Of a DNA stretch of 64,000 nucleotides, positions 25,782-35,283 are shown piece after piece. Position numbers and translations under genes: made by a program. A model generated the notes under the pieces. It did not search any database. It had not been told where the DNA came from and saw nothing but the letters and a program-made list of their open reading frames with translations. The stretch is from Bacillus sp. OV322 (GTDB taxonomy: Bacteria > Bacillota > Bacilli > Bacillales > DSM-1321), in NCBI RefSeq assembly GCF_900112495.1, contig NZ_FOMA01000001.1:62001-126000 (forward strand), read 5' to 3'. How positions within the stretch are numbered: position 1 is the stretch's first letter; every line of letters starts with the position of its first letter.

Positions 25782-27145
25782 TAAGATACAATTTCAGTTT
25801 GCTGTACAACAGGAAACTCCATGACTTCAGGAACTTCAGCTGTGATTTTTGCTTTTTTGTAAATTTCAATGTACCGGATATGATGTTCTTCCATATCCGT
25901 GATTTTGAAATGGTAATCACCCTGCTGCAGGATATCTCCCTGCCTGGCTTCGTAGTTTTCCGTGAGCATCCAGCCTCCGATTGTATCGATATCTTCATCA
26001 GAGATTTCAAGTCCTAGGAGGTCATTTACCTCACTGATCAGAACCTTGGCATCCAATATATAATGCTCTTCTTTCAATTTGCGGATCATCGGTATTTCAT
26101 CCAAATCAAACTCATCGCGTATGTCGCCAACGATTTCTTCCAGGATGTCTTCCACAGTAACCAAACCTGAAGTACCGCCGTATTCGTCCATTAATATCGC
26201 CATGTGAATACGTTCCTTTTGCATTTTAAGCAGCAGATTATGGATAGGAATGCTGTCGATCACCCTGATAATCGGACGTACGAATTTTTCTATGGTTGTA
26301 TCTGCTGGTTTGATTCGATCCGAAATCATTTCGGTGAAAAATTCCTTCACATTCACCATGCCGATTACGTGGTCCTTATCACCTTCAATGACAGGGTAAC
26401 GTGTGAATTTTTCTTCCTTCATTGTTGCAAAGAAGTCCTCGAGAGTATCCTCGATGGATAATGCGGCAATTTCTGTCCGGGGCACCATGATTTCCTTAGC
26501 GATGCGATCGTCAAATTCAAAGATTTTATTCACATACTTAAACTCAGATTGGTTAATTTCACCATTTTTGTAGCTTTCGGATAAAATGATGCGTAATTCT
26601 TCCTCAGTGTGAGCGAGTTCATGCTCTGAAGCCGGCTGTAAGCCAAACATTCTTGTAATCAATCCTGCAGACTTATTCAGCAGCCAAATAAATGGATACA
26701 GTATCTTGTAAAACAGGATTAATGGTTTTGCAGCGAGCAAGGTGATTTCTTCCGCCTTTTGGATTGCAAGTGTTTTTGGAGCCAGTTCCCCGATTACCAC
26801 ATGAATAAAGGTAATGAAGGCAAAGGCCAAGACAATCGAAAGAAATTCTGCTGCTGTCTCGGGAACGTTTAACTTATGAAATAAAGGAGCTAAAATATGT
26901 TCGACCGTCGGTTCTCCCAGCCACCCGATTCCAAGCGCCGTCATTGTGATTCCCAGCTGGCAGGCTGACAAATATTCATCAAGGCTTGAAATGACTTTTT
27001 TTGCCTGGAGTGCGTTATTTTTTCCTTCTTCAATCAGCTGTTCAATTCTTGAACTTCTCACTTTGACTATCGCAAACTCCGAAGCTACAAAAAATGCTGT
27101 CAAAGCAATTAAAATGGCAATAATAACCAAGTTTATTATGTCCAA
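25781..27145 (-). CDS. CNNM/CorC-type membrane transporter (hemolysin family), copy A
   Basis: An about 454-residue protein. An N-terminal CNNM/DUF21 domain with three to four helices (about residues 1-185) starts [25 protein letters not shown] and holds [14 protein letters not shown]. Two CBS domains (about 205-325) contain [16 protein letters not shown] and [21 protein letters not shown] CorC_HlyC C-terminal domain follows. Homologues such as B. subtilis YhdP/MpfA export Mg(II). The TTG at 27145 (start of MDIINL) is chosen because family members begin there and GGGAG is 4 bases upstream. A GTG at 27187 would overlap its own AGGAGGTG site. The gene is 73-75 percent alike by eye to copy B at 29757-31091, an ancestral duplication. 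Confidence 0.9.
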   Translation of the reverse strand: MDIINLVIIAILIALTAFFVASEFAIVKVRSSRIEQLIEEGKNNALQAKKVISSLDEYLSACQLGITMTALGIGWLGEPTVEHILAPLFHKLNVPETAAEFLSIVLAFAFITFIHVVIGELAPKTLAIQKAEEITLLAAKPLILFYKILYPFIWLLNKSAGLITRMFGLQPASEHELAHTEEELRIILSESYKNGEINQSEFKYVNKIFEFDDRIAKEIMVPRTEIAALSIEDTLEDFFATMKEEKFTRYPVIEGDKDHVIGMVNVKEFFTEMISDRIKPADTTIEKFVRPIIRVIDSIPIHNLLLKMQKERIHMAILMDEYGGTSGLVTVEDILEEIVGDIRDEFDLDEIPMIRKLKEEHYILDAKVLISEVNDLLGLEISDEDIDTIGGWMLTENYEARQGDILQQGDYHFKITDMEEHHIRYIEIYKKAKITAEVPEVMEFPVVQQTEIVS

Positions 27146-27552
27146 TAGTCTCCCTTTATCCGCCGGAATGGCGAATAAGGAGTCCACCTCCTATAAATTA
27201 AAAATATAGTTTGAATCAATTAGTTTTTAGCTCCATTAAAGCTCTCTGCTGATTTTTTGGCCGTTTCATGGCCCAAGCTGCCTGGCACTCCTGCCAAAGC
27301 GGCGGGAGTTCCTGCAGCAGAATTCAGCAAATTAGAAGAACAGAGCCTGGTTTAAAGGCAGGCAAATACGTTCTGATAGGCGAAAGAAGGGCAGTATGTT
27401 CATTTGCATAACAAGCGCCTTTACTTTTCAGTCCGTACAAAGCAGGCTTTGCCAGCTTAAAGAAACATGCAATTTTTAATATCCCATCTTATCACCTCAT
27501 CCGCAAATTAAGTAAATATCTTTATTATAGAAAAAGTATAAAATACCGTCAA
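27146..27552 (-). promoter_or_regulatory. Promoter and long structured leader of CNNM copy A
   Basis: Minus-strand TTGACG (27552-27547), 17 bp, TATAAT (27529-27524) predicts a start near 27516 and a leader of about 370 bases. It folds into several hairpins: CAAAGC/GCTTTG, GCCTG/CAGGC, ACTCC-c-GCC/GGC-a-GGAGT, GGCC/GGCC followed by six A, and AGGAG/CTCCT holding a Shine-Dalgarno sequence. No riboswitch class I know is matched. A 36-codon frame (27330-27220, minus) ends in the leader without a binding site. The remainder of the gap to 27906 shows nothing else. Confidence 0.5.
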
Positions 27553-27906
27553 ATCGCTAAAATATCCAAAAAGAAGCTTATAACATAATATATGGCCGCT
27601 TTCTCCTCTATATTAGCTTTTTTTAGCGTATATGACAGACTGATCAATTAATTTTTATGCTCCGCCTTAAGCTTCCTGCAGTTTTGGCCAAATTGCACCA
27701 CTGCAGGTATGTGAATAATGCTTAATGAGGCAGGAAGTTTTAAACCGGCAGCGGGTGCGGGACCTGCTTCTAAAATATAAAATCAGCAATAACAGGGGCG
27801 TTTGTTATAGAGTATTCAAAAAATAGCGAAGATGAATAGGGAGTTAGACTAAATAAAAATAACCGCCATAACATGTAAAGAGGGACAAGGGAGGCTTACC
27901 ATTTAT

Positions 27907-28488
27907 ATGCTTGAGAAGATAGGCGCAATGATCGCGGGCAGCACTTTACTTGCAGTCGGGATTAATTTATTTTTGGCACCTTATCATTTACTTGACGGGG
28001 GATTGATCGGGATAGGTCTTTTGATTAATTATTATTCAGGATTTCCAGCAGGGCTCAGCATGCTTCTGGCAAGCATTCCCCTTTATCTATATGCTTGGCG
28101 TAACGAGAAAAAACTTTTTTTTAACAGTCTGCACGGGCTGCTGTTTTCATCCATATTCATCGACCTTTTTGCCGGTAAGAAAGTACCTTGGGATTTGCCC
28201 TTGTTTGCCAATGCTGTGATAGGGGGAGCCATTATTGGGCTTGGGATAGGATTGATGCTCCGGTATGAAGTCAGTACAGGAGGAACTGATCTGCTGGCAC
28301 AAATGATTTCCAGTAAAATGGCAGTGAATGTAGGCGTTGTTATATTCATCATTGATGGAGCAGTGATTATTTGCGGTCTTGGACTGGTAGGTATAACTAT
28401 TTTCTTGTATTCCTGCCTTACCATATTAACCGTAGGCCTTTTAACATCGGTCACGATGATGGATGTCTCAGGAAAATTGCAGGACTAA
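27907..28488 (+). CDS. YitT-family membrane protein without the C-terminal soluble domain
   Basis: A 193-residue membrane protein with five to six helices. It has the YitT landmarks AVGINLFLAPYHLLDGGLIGIGLLI (about residues 17-41) and LMLRYEVSTGGTDLLAQMIS (about 116-135). Typical YitT proteins are about 280 residues and end in a DUF2179 domain; here the frame stops after the last helix (MMDVSGKLQD). It may be the short subclass or a truncation. GGGAGG is 12 bases before the ATG, rather far; an ATT six bases upstream would be better spaced. Function unknown. Confidence 0.8.
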   Translation: MLEKIGAMIAGSTLLAVGINLFLAPYHLLDGGLIGIGLLINYYSGFPAGLSMLLASIPLYLYAWRNEKKLFFNSLHGLLFSSIFIDLFAGKKVPWDLPLFANAVIGGAIIGLGIGLMLRYEVSTGGTDLLAQMISSKMAVNVGVVIFIIDGAVIICGLGLVGITIFLYSCLTILTVGLLTSVTMMDVSGKLQD

Positions 28489-28666
28489 TTCCTTAAAAAC
28501 TGTCTTGCAGCAGGATGAGAGGGAACCAGCAGGGAATAATATAGTAGCGTATATATCTCTATTATCAGGGAAACGGATCAGGCGAAATTAATATTACATG
28601 TTTTAACATGTGAGATCCTGGGAATGTAGTTTGTAAACACATAAATAAAATACTGAGGTGAGATGA

Positions 28667-28852
28667 TTGGAGAATGAACTTATTTTGAAATTTAGAAATA
28701 AAGGAGTAAAGATTGAAAAAACCAAGTCCAGGAATGAAATTTTTTCAAGTGTCTTTCAGTCCGATCCTTCTTTACTGGCTTTTCAGGCTTCTATTTTTGC
28801 AGACCGTCTCTCATGCATTCACACTGATAAACAAAAAGTTAATGAGTTTTAA
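28667..28852 (+). CDS. Small basic protein (61 aa), unknown function
   Basis: TTG 28667 with GAGGTGA 5 bases upstream, and a terminator 9 bases after the stop, so this is a complete small transcription unit. The product begins ENELILKFRNKGVKIEKTKSR, then an aromatic middle (EIFSSVFQSDPSLLAFQASIF). It has no membrane segment and one Cys. I do not recognise it. Confidence 0.5.
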   Translation: MENELILKFRNKGVKIEKTKSRNEIFSSVFQSDPSLLAFQASIFADRLSCIHTDKQKVNEF

Positions 28853-28860
28853 CATTCAGC

Positions 28861-28891
28861 AGCATGCCTGATAAAATGGTATGCTTTTTTA
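28861..28891 (+). terminator. Terminator after the 61-aa gene
   Basis: AGCATGCC (28861-28868) pairs with GGTATGCT (28878-28885), one G-U pair, followed by T to 28890. Confidence 0.8.
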
Positions 28892-29036
28892 TTGTCTGCT
28901 AAAACGTATGCTAATAGTGAATATTAACAGGCAAATGCTAGTAGTATTATTAAAGGACAAAATGAAATAAATATTTGCAAAAAAAATGAAGCAGCCTTAT
29001 TGTGAAAGAGAAACAATAAAGAATAGGGAGTTAATT

Positions 29037-29657
29037 ATGTCTGAGTTTATTATGAAGATATTAGAATTCTTTTCCGGACTGGGCTATTTTGGAATCATGC
29101 TGGGCCTAATGATTGAAATTATTCCTAGTGAGTTTGTTCTTGGCTATGGGGGATTTTTGATAGGCAAGGGAGATCTTAATTTCTTTTTGGCCACTGTCTT
29201 TGGCGTTGCAGGCGGTACTATTGCCCAGCTGTTTTTATATTGGGCTGGTTACTTCGGGGGCAGGCCATTTCTTTTAAAATACGGGAAATACATATTGATT
29301 AAAGAAAAACAAATCGATATGGCTGAGAAGTGGTTTGAAAAATATGGAGTAGGCGTCATTTTCTCTGCACGCTTCATTCCAGTTGTCAGACATGCCATCT
29401 CCATACCTGCAGGCATTGCGAAAATGTCCTGGACTAAATTCACTTTGTATACCGTGGCAGCCCTCATTCCATGGACTGTACTGTTTTTGTATCTTGGAAT
29501 GGTATTGGGGAGCAACTGGAAGGATATTAAAGAAAAAGCTGCTCCAATTGTGCTGCCGGTCATGATTTTGGCATTTGTAATCGCGGCTGTTTATTTTATC
29601 TGGAAGAAAAAGAGAACACCGCCAATTGTGACTGTTCCAAAGAAAAAGAAAGATTAA
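29037..29657 (+). CDS. DedA/VTT-family membrane protein
   Basis: A 206-residue protein of the DedA (SNARE-associated/VTT) family. Landmarks are EIIPSEFVLGYGGFLIG (about residues 24-40) with the membrane-embedded acidic residues, and the amphipathic FSARFIPVVRHAISIPAGIAKM region (about 106-127) with conserved Arg and Pro. Then comes a C-terminal helix and a Lys-rich tail. Some family members flip lipid carriers such as undecaprenyl phosphate or phosphatidylethanolamine; this is family knowledge. ATG 29037 is chosen because GGGAG is 6 bases upstream. Confidence 0.9.
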   Translation: MSEFIMKILEFFSGLGYFGIMLGLMIEIIPSEFVLGYGGFLIGKGDLNFFLATVFGVAGGTIAQLFLYWAGYFGGRPFLLKYGKYILIKEKQIDMAEKWFEKYGVGVIFSARFIPVVRHAISIPAGIAKMSWTKFTLYTVAALIPWTVLFLYLGMVLGSNWKDIKEKAAPIVLPVMILAFVIAAVYFIWKKKRTPPIVTVPKKKKD

Positions 29658-29712
29658 AGCATATCCCAAGCGGGGTTATTATGCATGAAAACTTGCCTCT
29701 ATAATCAGGAGA

Positions 29713-29744
29713 AAAAAGGAGCAGCCAGGGATGGCTGCTCCTTT
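29713..29744. terminator. Bidirectional terminator between dedA-like and CNNM copy B
   Basis: AGGAGCAGCC pairs with GGCTGCTCCT around a 6-base loop; six A on the left give a U-run for the minus-strand gene. Confidence 0.9.
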
Positions 29745-29756
29745 CGTTGATAAATA

Positions 29757-31091
29757 TTATAACTCAGTTGAATATTCCTCCTGCAGCGGGAGCTTTTCCA
29801 CCTTTTTCGTTACTTCGATAAACTTAATGGAGTGGTCTTCCATTTCCAGCACCTTAAAGCAGAATGAATCACTTTCAATAATATCACCGATTTTAACATC
29901 ATAATTTTCTGTCAGAATCCAGCCCCCGATTGTATCTACATCTTCCTCGTTCAGGTGGATGCCGAGGAGGTCATTGACTTCTTTCACAAGTAATTTTGAA
30001 TCAATGATATAGTGTCCGTCTTTAATTTTCCGGATAGAAGGCACTTCATCGATGTCAAACTCATCCCGTATATCTCCGACAATTTCCTCAAGTATATCCT
30101 CGACAGTTACAAGACCGGATGTACCGCCATATTCATCCATAAGGACAGCCATATGAATTCTTTCTTTTTGCATTTTCAAAAGCAGATCGTGAATCGGTGT
30201 GTTTTCCATGACTCTAATAATTGGCCTTGTATATGAATCCAGTGTTTCAGAGGCAATGTTTTTCTTTTTTACAATGTCAGAAAATACTTCTTTAATGTTA
30301 ATAAGCCCGACAACGTGATCTTTGTCACCCTCAACGATAGGGTATCTGGTGAATTTTTCTTCTTTGGCAGTGTTAATGAAATCCTGTATGGTGTCATCCT
30401 TAGCGAGGCTGACAATTTCAGTCCGGGGAACCATGATTTCTTTAGCTATTCTGTCATCAAATTCAAAGATATTATTCACATATTTAAATTCCGATGAGTT
30501 TATTTCGCCGCTTTTATAGCTGTCTGATAAAATAATACGCAATTCTTCTTCAGAGTGAGCGATATCGCTTTCTGCAGCAGGCTTGAGCCCGAATGCACCT
30601 GTCACCAGCCGCGAAGAATGGTTCAATATCCAAATGAAAGGAAACATGATTTTGTGAAAGAAAATCAGCGGTTTTGCAATCAGAAGACTAACCTGTTCAG
30701 ATTTTTGAATGGCGACTGTTTTCGGAGCCAATTCACCGATCACTACATTAAGGAAAGTGACGACAGAAAAGGCAATCAGGAAGGTGAGGACTTGTACAAT
30801 GCTGTTCGGAATATCCATTTTCTTTAGCAAAGGTCCAAGGATGTGCTGAACGGTGGGTTCTCCCAGCCAGCCAAGCCCAAGGGCAGCAATTGTAATTCCG
30901 AGCTGTGTGGCAGATAAGTATTCGTCCAGATTGGTGGTCACCTTTCTGGCTGCCATGGCTTTCGGGTTTCCTTCTTCCACCAATTGATCAATCCTTGATC
31001 CTCTAACCCTTATGATGGCAAATTCAGAAGCTACAAAAAAAGCTGTGAGAGCAATTAAAAAAACGACTAAAAGTAAGTTTATTATGTCCAA
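29757..31091 (-). CDS. CNNM/CorC-type membrane transporter (hemolysin family), copy B
   Basis: A 444-residue paralogue of the gene at 25781-27145 with the same order: CNNM helices ([19 protein letters not shown], then [16 protein letters not shown]), CBS pair ([16 protein letters not shown] and [20 protein letters not shown]) and CorC_HlyC domain. The start is a TTG at 31091 (MDIINLL). No good ribosome site lies just before it. The nearest strong one, GGGAGGTGA, is about 70 bases upstream inside a CCCGG/CCGGG hairpin, so initiation may be controlled or the true start may be non-canonical. The probable role is Mg(II)/Co(II) efflux, as for MpfA. Confidence 0.88.
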   Translation of the reverse strand: MDIINLLLVVFLIALTAFFVASEFAIIRVRGSRIDQLVEEGNPKAMAARKVTTNLDEYLSATQLGITIAALGLGWLGEPTVQHILGPLLKKMDIPNSIVQVLTFLIAFSVVTFLNVVIGELAPKTVAIQKSEQVSLLIAKPLIFFHKIMFPFIWILNHSSRLVTGAFGLKPAAESDIAHSEEELRIILSDSYKSGEINSSEFKYVNNIFEFDDRIAKEIMVPRTEIVSLAKDDTIQDFINTAKEEKFTRYPIVEGDKDHVVGLINIKEVFSDIVKKKNIASETLDSYTRPIIRVMENTPIHDLLLKMQKERIHMAVLMDEYGGTSGLVTVEDILEEIVGDIRDEFDIDEVPSIRKIKDGHYIIDSKLLVKEVNDLLGIHLNEEDVDTIGGWILTENYDVKIGDIIESDSFCFKVLEMEDHSIKFIEVTKKVEKLPLQEEYSTEL

Positions 31092-31345
31092 AAACGCTGG
31101 GACCGCCCATTGGAAAGTGAATCTGATAATAGTTCAACTTCCCCTGCAAGCTGTCCCGGTCACCTCCCGGGGCAATGAATGATATTTTTACTTGGTGTTG
31201 ACTGTTTTTTAAGGGCTGTTCATATTAAATGGCCTTACGGCTAATCCTGCTTGCTGATATAAATGGCCGCTTTCACCGAAAGGCCTCTTGAACCCTCCGT
31301 TTAACCGAAAAAATTTCGTGAGTTTGCCTGCTAGCTTTATTATTC
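31092..31345 (-). promoter_or_regulatory. Leader of CNNM copy B with a sequestered Shine-Dalgarno
   Basis: GC-rich blocks in an AT-rich spacer. AAAGCGGCCATTTATAT and GTAAGGCCATTTAATAT are similar blocks 35 bases apart, and CCCGGGAGGTGACCGGG places an SD in a hairpin. GAAAGCGGCCAT also occurs upstream of copy A (about 27592-27606). No clear promoter or known riboswitch was found. The remainder up to 31573 has no gene. Confidence 0.4.
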
Positions 31346-31573
31346 TATTGTACTGCGTATTTTATTTCATGCTGGACAAGGCTTGTCTAGTTTGTAACTA
31401 GTATAAGGAAAAAGATATGCACCAGTCAAAGGTTACGGTTTCCCTGCATAGAGGGCCGCTTATTTTGGAATACCCCTAATCAGGCAGGAATAAACGATTT
31501 GGAAACAGGATTGCGGGAAGGATATAACTGAAACTGTCTATAAAAAAAACAGCTCCAAAGGAACTGCTGATTT

Positions 31574-32716
31574 TTACGGATGTATTTCATAATCCAATCC
31601 TGGTTTAACACAAGGAGTATGTATGGTAAAAGTCGTCAGTGAAGCAGAAGAGGTACAGCTTAATGTGCCGTTGTGTTTTTCGATAATTTCCCTGCAGACA
31701 AACAATCCGAGTCCTGTGCCTGTTTTTTTCGTGGTGGTAAATGGTTCGAATATAGTAGAAATAATGTCATCCGGAATTTTCGGGCCATTGTTTGCAATGT
31801 GCAGCGTAAGATAGCCTTCAGGGTTTTCCTTGGCGGTTATGCTTATGGATGGTAAACTGATACTTGAAATGACATCCAGTGCATTTAAAATAATATTGAT
31901 GAATACCTGTCTGAATTCTTCTTTAGCTCCATTGATAAAAAGGCCGGCTGGAATACTGACCGAGATGGCAGCATTCACCTCAAGGATGGATGGATAGAGG
32001 AATTCAATAACTTCATTGGCTAATTCACTCACAGAAAAGAGTTTAGCTTCATATACCAAGCTTTCTTTTTTTGATAAATTCAGAAATTGGGTAATCCTGT
32101 AATTGAGCTGTTCCAATTCTTTTGAAATGATATCCAAATATTTAATTTCAGCATTCTCTGACTGCAGAAGCTGAACAAATCCCATGATTGAAGTAAGCGG
32201 ATTCCTGAATTCATGAACAAAGCTAGACGTCATTTGCCCGAGCAGGGTAAGCCTGTCCTTATGTGTCTGGCTCAGAAAATTATACTGTGATTCTATAATT
32301 TGTGTTTTTAGCTCTGAATAGTGTGAAACTGCGTAAAAAATACACTTGTCAAAACATTCATTAATCCGAAGCAGCACACTACAGAGCTCTTCAGGTTTTT
32401 TTTGCAATTCTGCCAGCCGGTAATAAATAATGGATCTGCCGAGTGAACAGTTGTGGATGAATTCATCAATATGTATATTTGCCTTGTAACGTTGTCCGGC
32501 TACGAGCTGGGAGTAGTTTTTAATATATTCGTCCACCAAATTATCCGGCTCACTTAGGGACATGATAACTAAATCAAAAAAATGCTCCCCATTTTCTGCG
32601 ATATTCTCCATATATGGGTCATGTGAGGAAATCATGATCCTCTCATTCCATTCTGAAACAATACTTTCCTTATAAAAAATTAAAAAGTCAATAAATGTTT
32701 CATTAATAAACACCAT
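31574..32716 (-). CDS. Orphan cytoplasmic histidine kinase (sporulation-kinase type)
   Basis: A 380-residue kinase without membrane helices. The N-terminal about 140 residues are all-helical (FIDFLIFYKESIVSEWNERI) and look like the HisK_N/RsbRD-type sensor. HisKA has the phosphoacceptor in FVHEFRNPLTSIMGF (His about residue 168), the HE-RNPLT form found in Kin-type sporulation kinases. HATPase carries INIILNALDVI, ANNGPKIPDD and GTGLGLFVCREI. No response regulator gene is adjacent, as with Bacillus kinases that feed Spo0F. The last about 15 residues (PCVKPGLDYEIHP) extend past the fold. ATG has GGAGG 5 bases upstream. Confidence 0.88.
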   Translation of the reverse strand: MVFINETFIDFLIFYKESIVSEWNERIMISSHDPYMENIAENGEHFFDLVIMSLSEPDNLVDEYIKNYSQLVAGQRYKANIHIDEFIHNCSLGRSIIYYRLAELQKKPEELCSVLLRINECFDKCIFYAVSHYSELKTQIIESQYNFLSQTHKDRLTLLGQMTSSFVHEFRNPLTSIMGFVQLLQSENAEIKYLDIISKELEQLNYRITQFLNLSKKESLVYEAKLFSVSELANEVIEFLYPSILEVNAAISVSIPAGLFINGAKEEFRQVFINIILNALDVISSISLPSISITAKENPEGYLTLHIANNGPKIPDDIISTIFEPFTTTKKTGTGLGLFVCREIIEKHNGTLSCTSSASLTTFTIHTPCVKPGLDYEIHP

Positions 32717-32916
32717 TATGGCCTCCGACTAAGGTAGATTATAAAATTATTTCGTCCTAGTTCTAATTCTATAGTATAGAAAGAAAACCCTTTTTAACAG
32801 ATAAAAATGTTCTATAGTATAATATTAAGGATTAAAGTTAATTTCTGCAGAAATATAGTGCTTGTAAATTCCTGAAACACGTAGTATATTTCATTCGAGG
32901 ATAAAAAAATAGTAAT

Positions 32917-33006
32917 CCACAAGGGGAGCCCTTACGGCTGAGAGTGAGCGATTTAGTTCAGACCCTATGAACCTGTTAGTTAATGCTAGCGTAGGGATGT
33001 GGTATT
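32917..33006 (+). promoter_or_regulatory. TPP riboswitch (THI box)
   Basis: The landmarks are all present in order: ACAAGGGGAGCC, GGCTGAGAGTGA, AGACCCTATGAACCTG, TTAATGCTAGCGTAGGGATGTGG. A terminator follows at once, so thiamine pyrophosphate would attenuate transcription of thiT. Confidence 0.95.
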
Positions 33007-33011
33007 GGATA

Positions 33012-33055
33012 AAAGCAATAAAGGGAATCCATTACCGCCCTGTATTGCTTTTTTT
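33012..33055 (+). terminator. Riboswitch-controlled terminator before thiT
   Basis: GCAATAAAGGG pairs with CCCTGTATTGC around a 12-base loop, followed by seven T. Confidence 0.85.
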
Positions 33056-33119
33056 GCGTTGGCAAAAAAACATACAGGCACGCTCTTGTAAGCTTCTCAC
33101 TGGGGAGAAGGAGGAAAAT

Positions 33120-33704
33120 ATGCAAAATAAGACATTGTTTATGGTTGAAGTGGCTGTTTTCGCTGCATTAGCACTGCTGCTCGATTTAGTATCTGGTTTT
33201 ATCTTTTCAAGAATATGGCCACAAGGAGGTTCGGTATCCATAGCGATGGTCCCGATCTTTCTAATGGCATACCGCTGGGGTGTAAAAGGGGGGGTTGTGA
33301 CAGGGCTGCTTTTGGGACTTCTTCAAATCGTTATTGGAAACCCGGTTATTGCTCATCCTGTGCAGGGTTTTCTTGATTACTTCCTTGCATTTTCCCTCGT
33401 GGGAATATCAGGGATATTCATGAACAAAGTTGTCACAAGCTATAAAGAAGGCCATACAGGCAAAGGGAAAATGTATGGAATAGCCGGCATCCTTCTTGGA
33501 AGTTTTCTGAGATTTTTATGCCATTTCACTTCAGGCATTGTATTCTTTGCGTCATATACGCCAAAAGGACAGAACGTGGCTGTTTACTCATTGGTTTACA
33601 ATGGCACGTATATGCTGGCAAGCTTTATCCTGTCAGCGATTATCGTGGTGCTGTTATACTCGGGAGCTTCAAAGGTGCTGATTAAAAAGTCTTTTCAGGC
33701 ATAA
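33120..33704 (+). CDS. thiT: Thiamine ECF transporter S component ThiT
   Basis: A 194-residue six-helix substrate-binding membrane protein. It would bind thiamine and join the shared ECF ATPase/T module encoded elsewhere. Phrases fit ThiT/YuaJ: VEVAVFAALALLLDLV at the N-terminus, IFLMAYRWGVKGGVVTGLLLGLLQ (about residues 45-68), HPVQGFLDYFLAFSLVG and SFLRFLCHFTSGIVFFASYTP, with the Trp, Glu and His-rich binding surface. ATG 33120 is chosen for GAAGGAGG 5 bases upstream. Control by a TPP riboswitch supports the substrate. Confidence 0.95.
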   Translation: MQNKTLFMVEVAVFAALALLLDLVSGFIFSRIWPQGGSVSIAMVPIFLMAYRWGVKGGVVTGLLLGLLQIVIGNPVIAHPVQGFLDYFLAFSLVGISGIFMNKVVTSYKEGHTGKGKMYGIAGILLGSFLRFLCHFTSGIVFFASYTPKGQNVAVYSLVYNGTYMLASFILSAIIVVLLYSGASKVLIKKSFQA

Positions 33705-33887
33705 TATGGTGACGGTTTATTTTATCGGTATGTACTGATGTTCCTCGGGAAATATTACTGTGCTTTAATAATGCTGAAATCCTGTTTTTTTTTTTCGGTT
33801 GCTGTGAAGCGTAAATCAGCAGACGAAACAGACGAAACCTATATAAAGTAATGATGCTTTTATATTTATGATTCTGGCCCAAGGAAG

Positions 33888-33923
33888 AAAGGGGCTCGCC
33901 TATATTTAGGCGAGCCCCTTTTT
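33888..33923. terminator. Strong bidirectional terminator
   Basis: AAAGGGGCTCGCC pairs with GGCGAGCCCCTTT around an 8-base loop, between thiT and the convergent aminopeptidase gene. Confidence 0.92.
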
Positions 33924-33924
33924 G

Positions 33925-35283
33925 TCAATCTACCGGGCGGTCTTCAAAGGGATATTTTACAATGGCGGGCGATTTTGGATCAGCTATTTCATAAGCTGAT
34001 GACCCGACAATCTTTGCAACTTGAAGCAATTTCTTTTTATCAATTTTATCCAGTGTATCTGTCGGCTGATGATACCATGGTTCGACAGGCGAATGAATGA
34101 ACAAGGCAGAAGGGATGCCAAGCTCATGGAACGGCTGGTGGTCACTGCGGCCTAATTCACCGTAAGGAATGGTTTCTTTGAATATTTGGTAACTGTATTT
34201 AGCGCCAAGATCTGTAACCAGGTTTTTCTTGCCGTCAATTGTATACATGATCAAGCCTCCGGCTGGCTTGCCTTTACCTGCATCACGTCCGCCAATCATG
34301 TCCATCTGGAAGTGTGCTACCATCCGGTCTGTATCTGTCTTTGGAAGGTGTGCAGCATAGTAGGATGATCCGACAAGGCCTCGTTCTTCAGAGCCGAATG
34401 TCAGGAAGCGGATTTCGGTGTCTGTTTTTTCTTTGGAAAGTACTCTTGCCAGTTCGAGGACAGCTGATACTCCGGAAGCATCATCGTTAGCGCCGGGTCC
34501 GCCGTGGACAGAGTCATGATGGGAGCCGATGGTGATAACCTGGCCGGTTGTCTTTTTGGAAGTGGGTTTCATGCTGGCAATAACATTGTAGGAGGTTTTT
34601 TCTATTTTTTGAATATCAACGTCAAGAGTCGCAATAAGCTGTTCTGTTTTTAGCTGCTCTGCAAGCTTCAGCCCGGAAGCCCGTGTGATGGCAACAGCTG
34701 GAATATTCTGTCCCTCGCCGGCCTGTCCAAATTGATTGCCTTCTGCAGAGTTGTTAAACATAATAACTCCAGCAGCTCCTTTGGCGAGAACATTTGCTAT
34801 TTTCTCAATGAAAGGAATGTCTCCCCGCTCAATCAGTGCGATTTTCCCTTTTACATCGCCAATTTCTTCTGGCTTAGCTTTGCCTGCAAATACGAGTGGG
34901 GCGGTAATTTTTCCGCTTCCGCTTCCGCTGAATGCATACGGTTTTTCTTCAATATCCTGGCCGGCAATTTTTGCATATGCGTGATTTGTTTTAAAGTCAT
35001 AAATAGGGAAGGGCTGAATTTTTGTCTTCAAGCCAAGCTTCTTAAACTCATTTTCTATGTAATGTACGGCCTTCAGCTCCCCTGGAGTACCAGCTTCACG
35101 GGGCTGTTTCGAAAGCAATGCAATGGTGTTGTACATTCTGTCTGCACTGAGTTTCTTAAGGAAGCTGCTTTGTACGGTTTGTTCATGATGGACAACCGGC
35201 TTCTTTGCAGCTGTAGCCTGTACGGTCCCGCCTGTCAGGACTAGGCCGGCTGCGAGTGCTAATCCTATAGATTTACGCTTCAT
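33925..35283 (-). CDS. ywaD: Secreted M28-family zinc aminopeptidase with PA domain
   Basis: A 452-residue exported peptidase. It has a signal peptide (SIGLALAAGLVLTGGTVQATA, about residues 4-24). A protease-associated domain is inserted at about 120-215 (GKIALIERGDIPFIEKIANV). The di-zinc catalytic core has ligands in GSHHDSVHGGPGANDDASGV (His, Asp), SEERGLVGSSYY (Glu, general-base Glu), FQMDMIGG (Asp) and, near the end, PWYHQPTDT (His). Family members trim N-terminal residues from peptides outside the cell. The order matches B. subtilis YwaD. ATG 35283 has GAGG 7 bases upstream. Confidence 0.9.
   Translation of the reverse strand: MKRKSIGLALAAGLVLTGGTVQATAAKKPVVHHEQTVQSSFLKKLSADRMYNTIALLSKQPREAGTPGELKAVHYIENEFKKLGLKTKIQPFPIYDFKTNHAYAKIAGQDIEEKPYAFSGSGSGKITAPLVFAGKAKPEEIGDVKGKIALIERGDIPFIEKIANVLAKGAAGVIMFNNSAEGNQFGQAGEGQNIPAVAITRASGLKLAEQLKTEQLIATLDVDIQKIEKTSYNVIASMKPTSKKTTGQVITIGSHHDSVHGGPGANDDASGVSAVLELARVLSKEKTDTEIRFLTFGSEERGLVGSSYYAAHLPKTDTDRMVAHFQMDMIGGRDAGKGKPAGGLIMYTIDGKKNLVTDLGAKYSYQIFKETIPYGELGRSDHQPFHELGIPSALFIHSPVEPWYHQPTDTLDKIDKKKLLQVAKIVGSSAYEIADPKSPAIVKYPFEDRPVD

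Noticed and set aside
27146..27516. M-box (Mg) or yybP-ykoY (Mn) riboswitch before the CNNM gene
   Set aside because: The conserved core sequences of both classes are not present; only generic stems are seen. It is kept as an unassigned leader.
32967..33119. A 51-residue N-terminal extension of ThiT
   Set aside because: It would be translated from the TPP riboswitch and its terminator; AAGGAGG sits just before ATG 33120.
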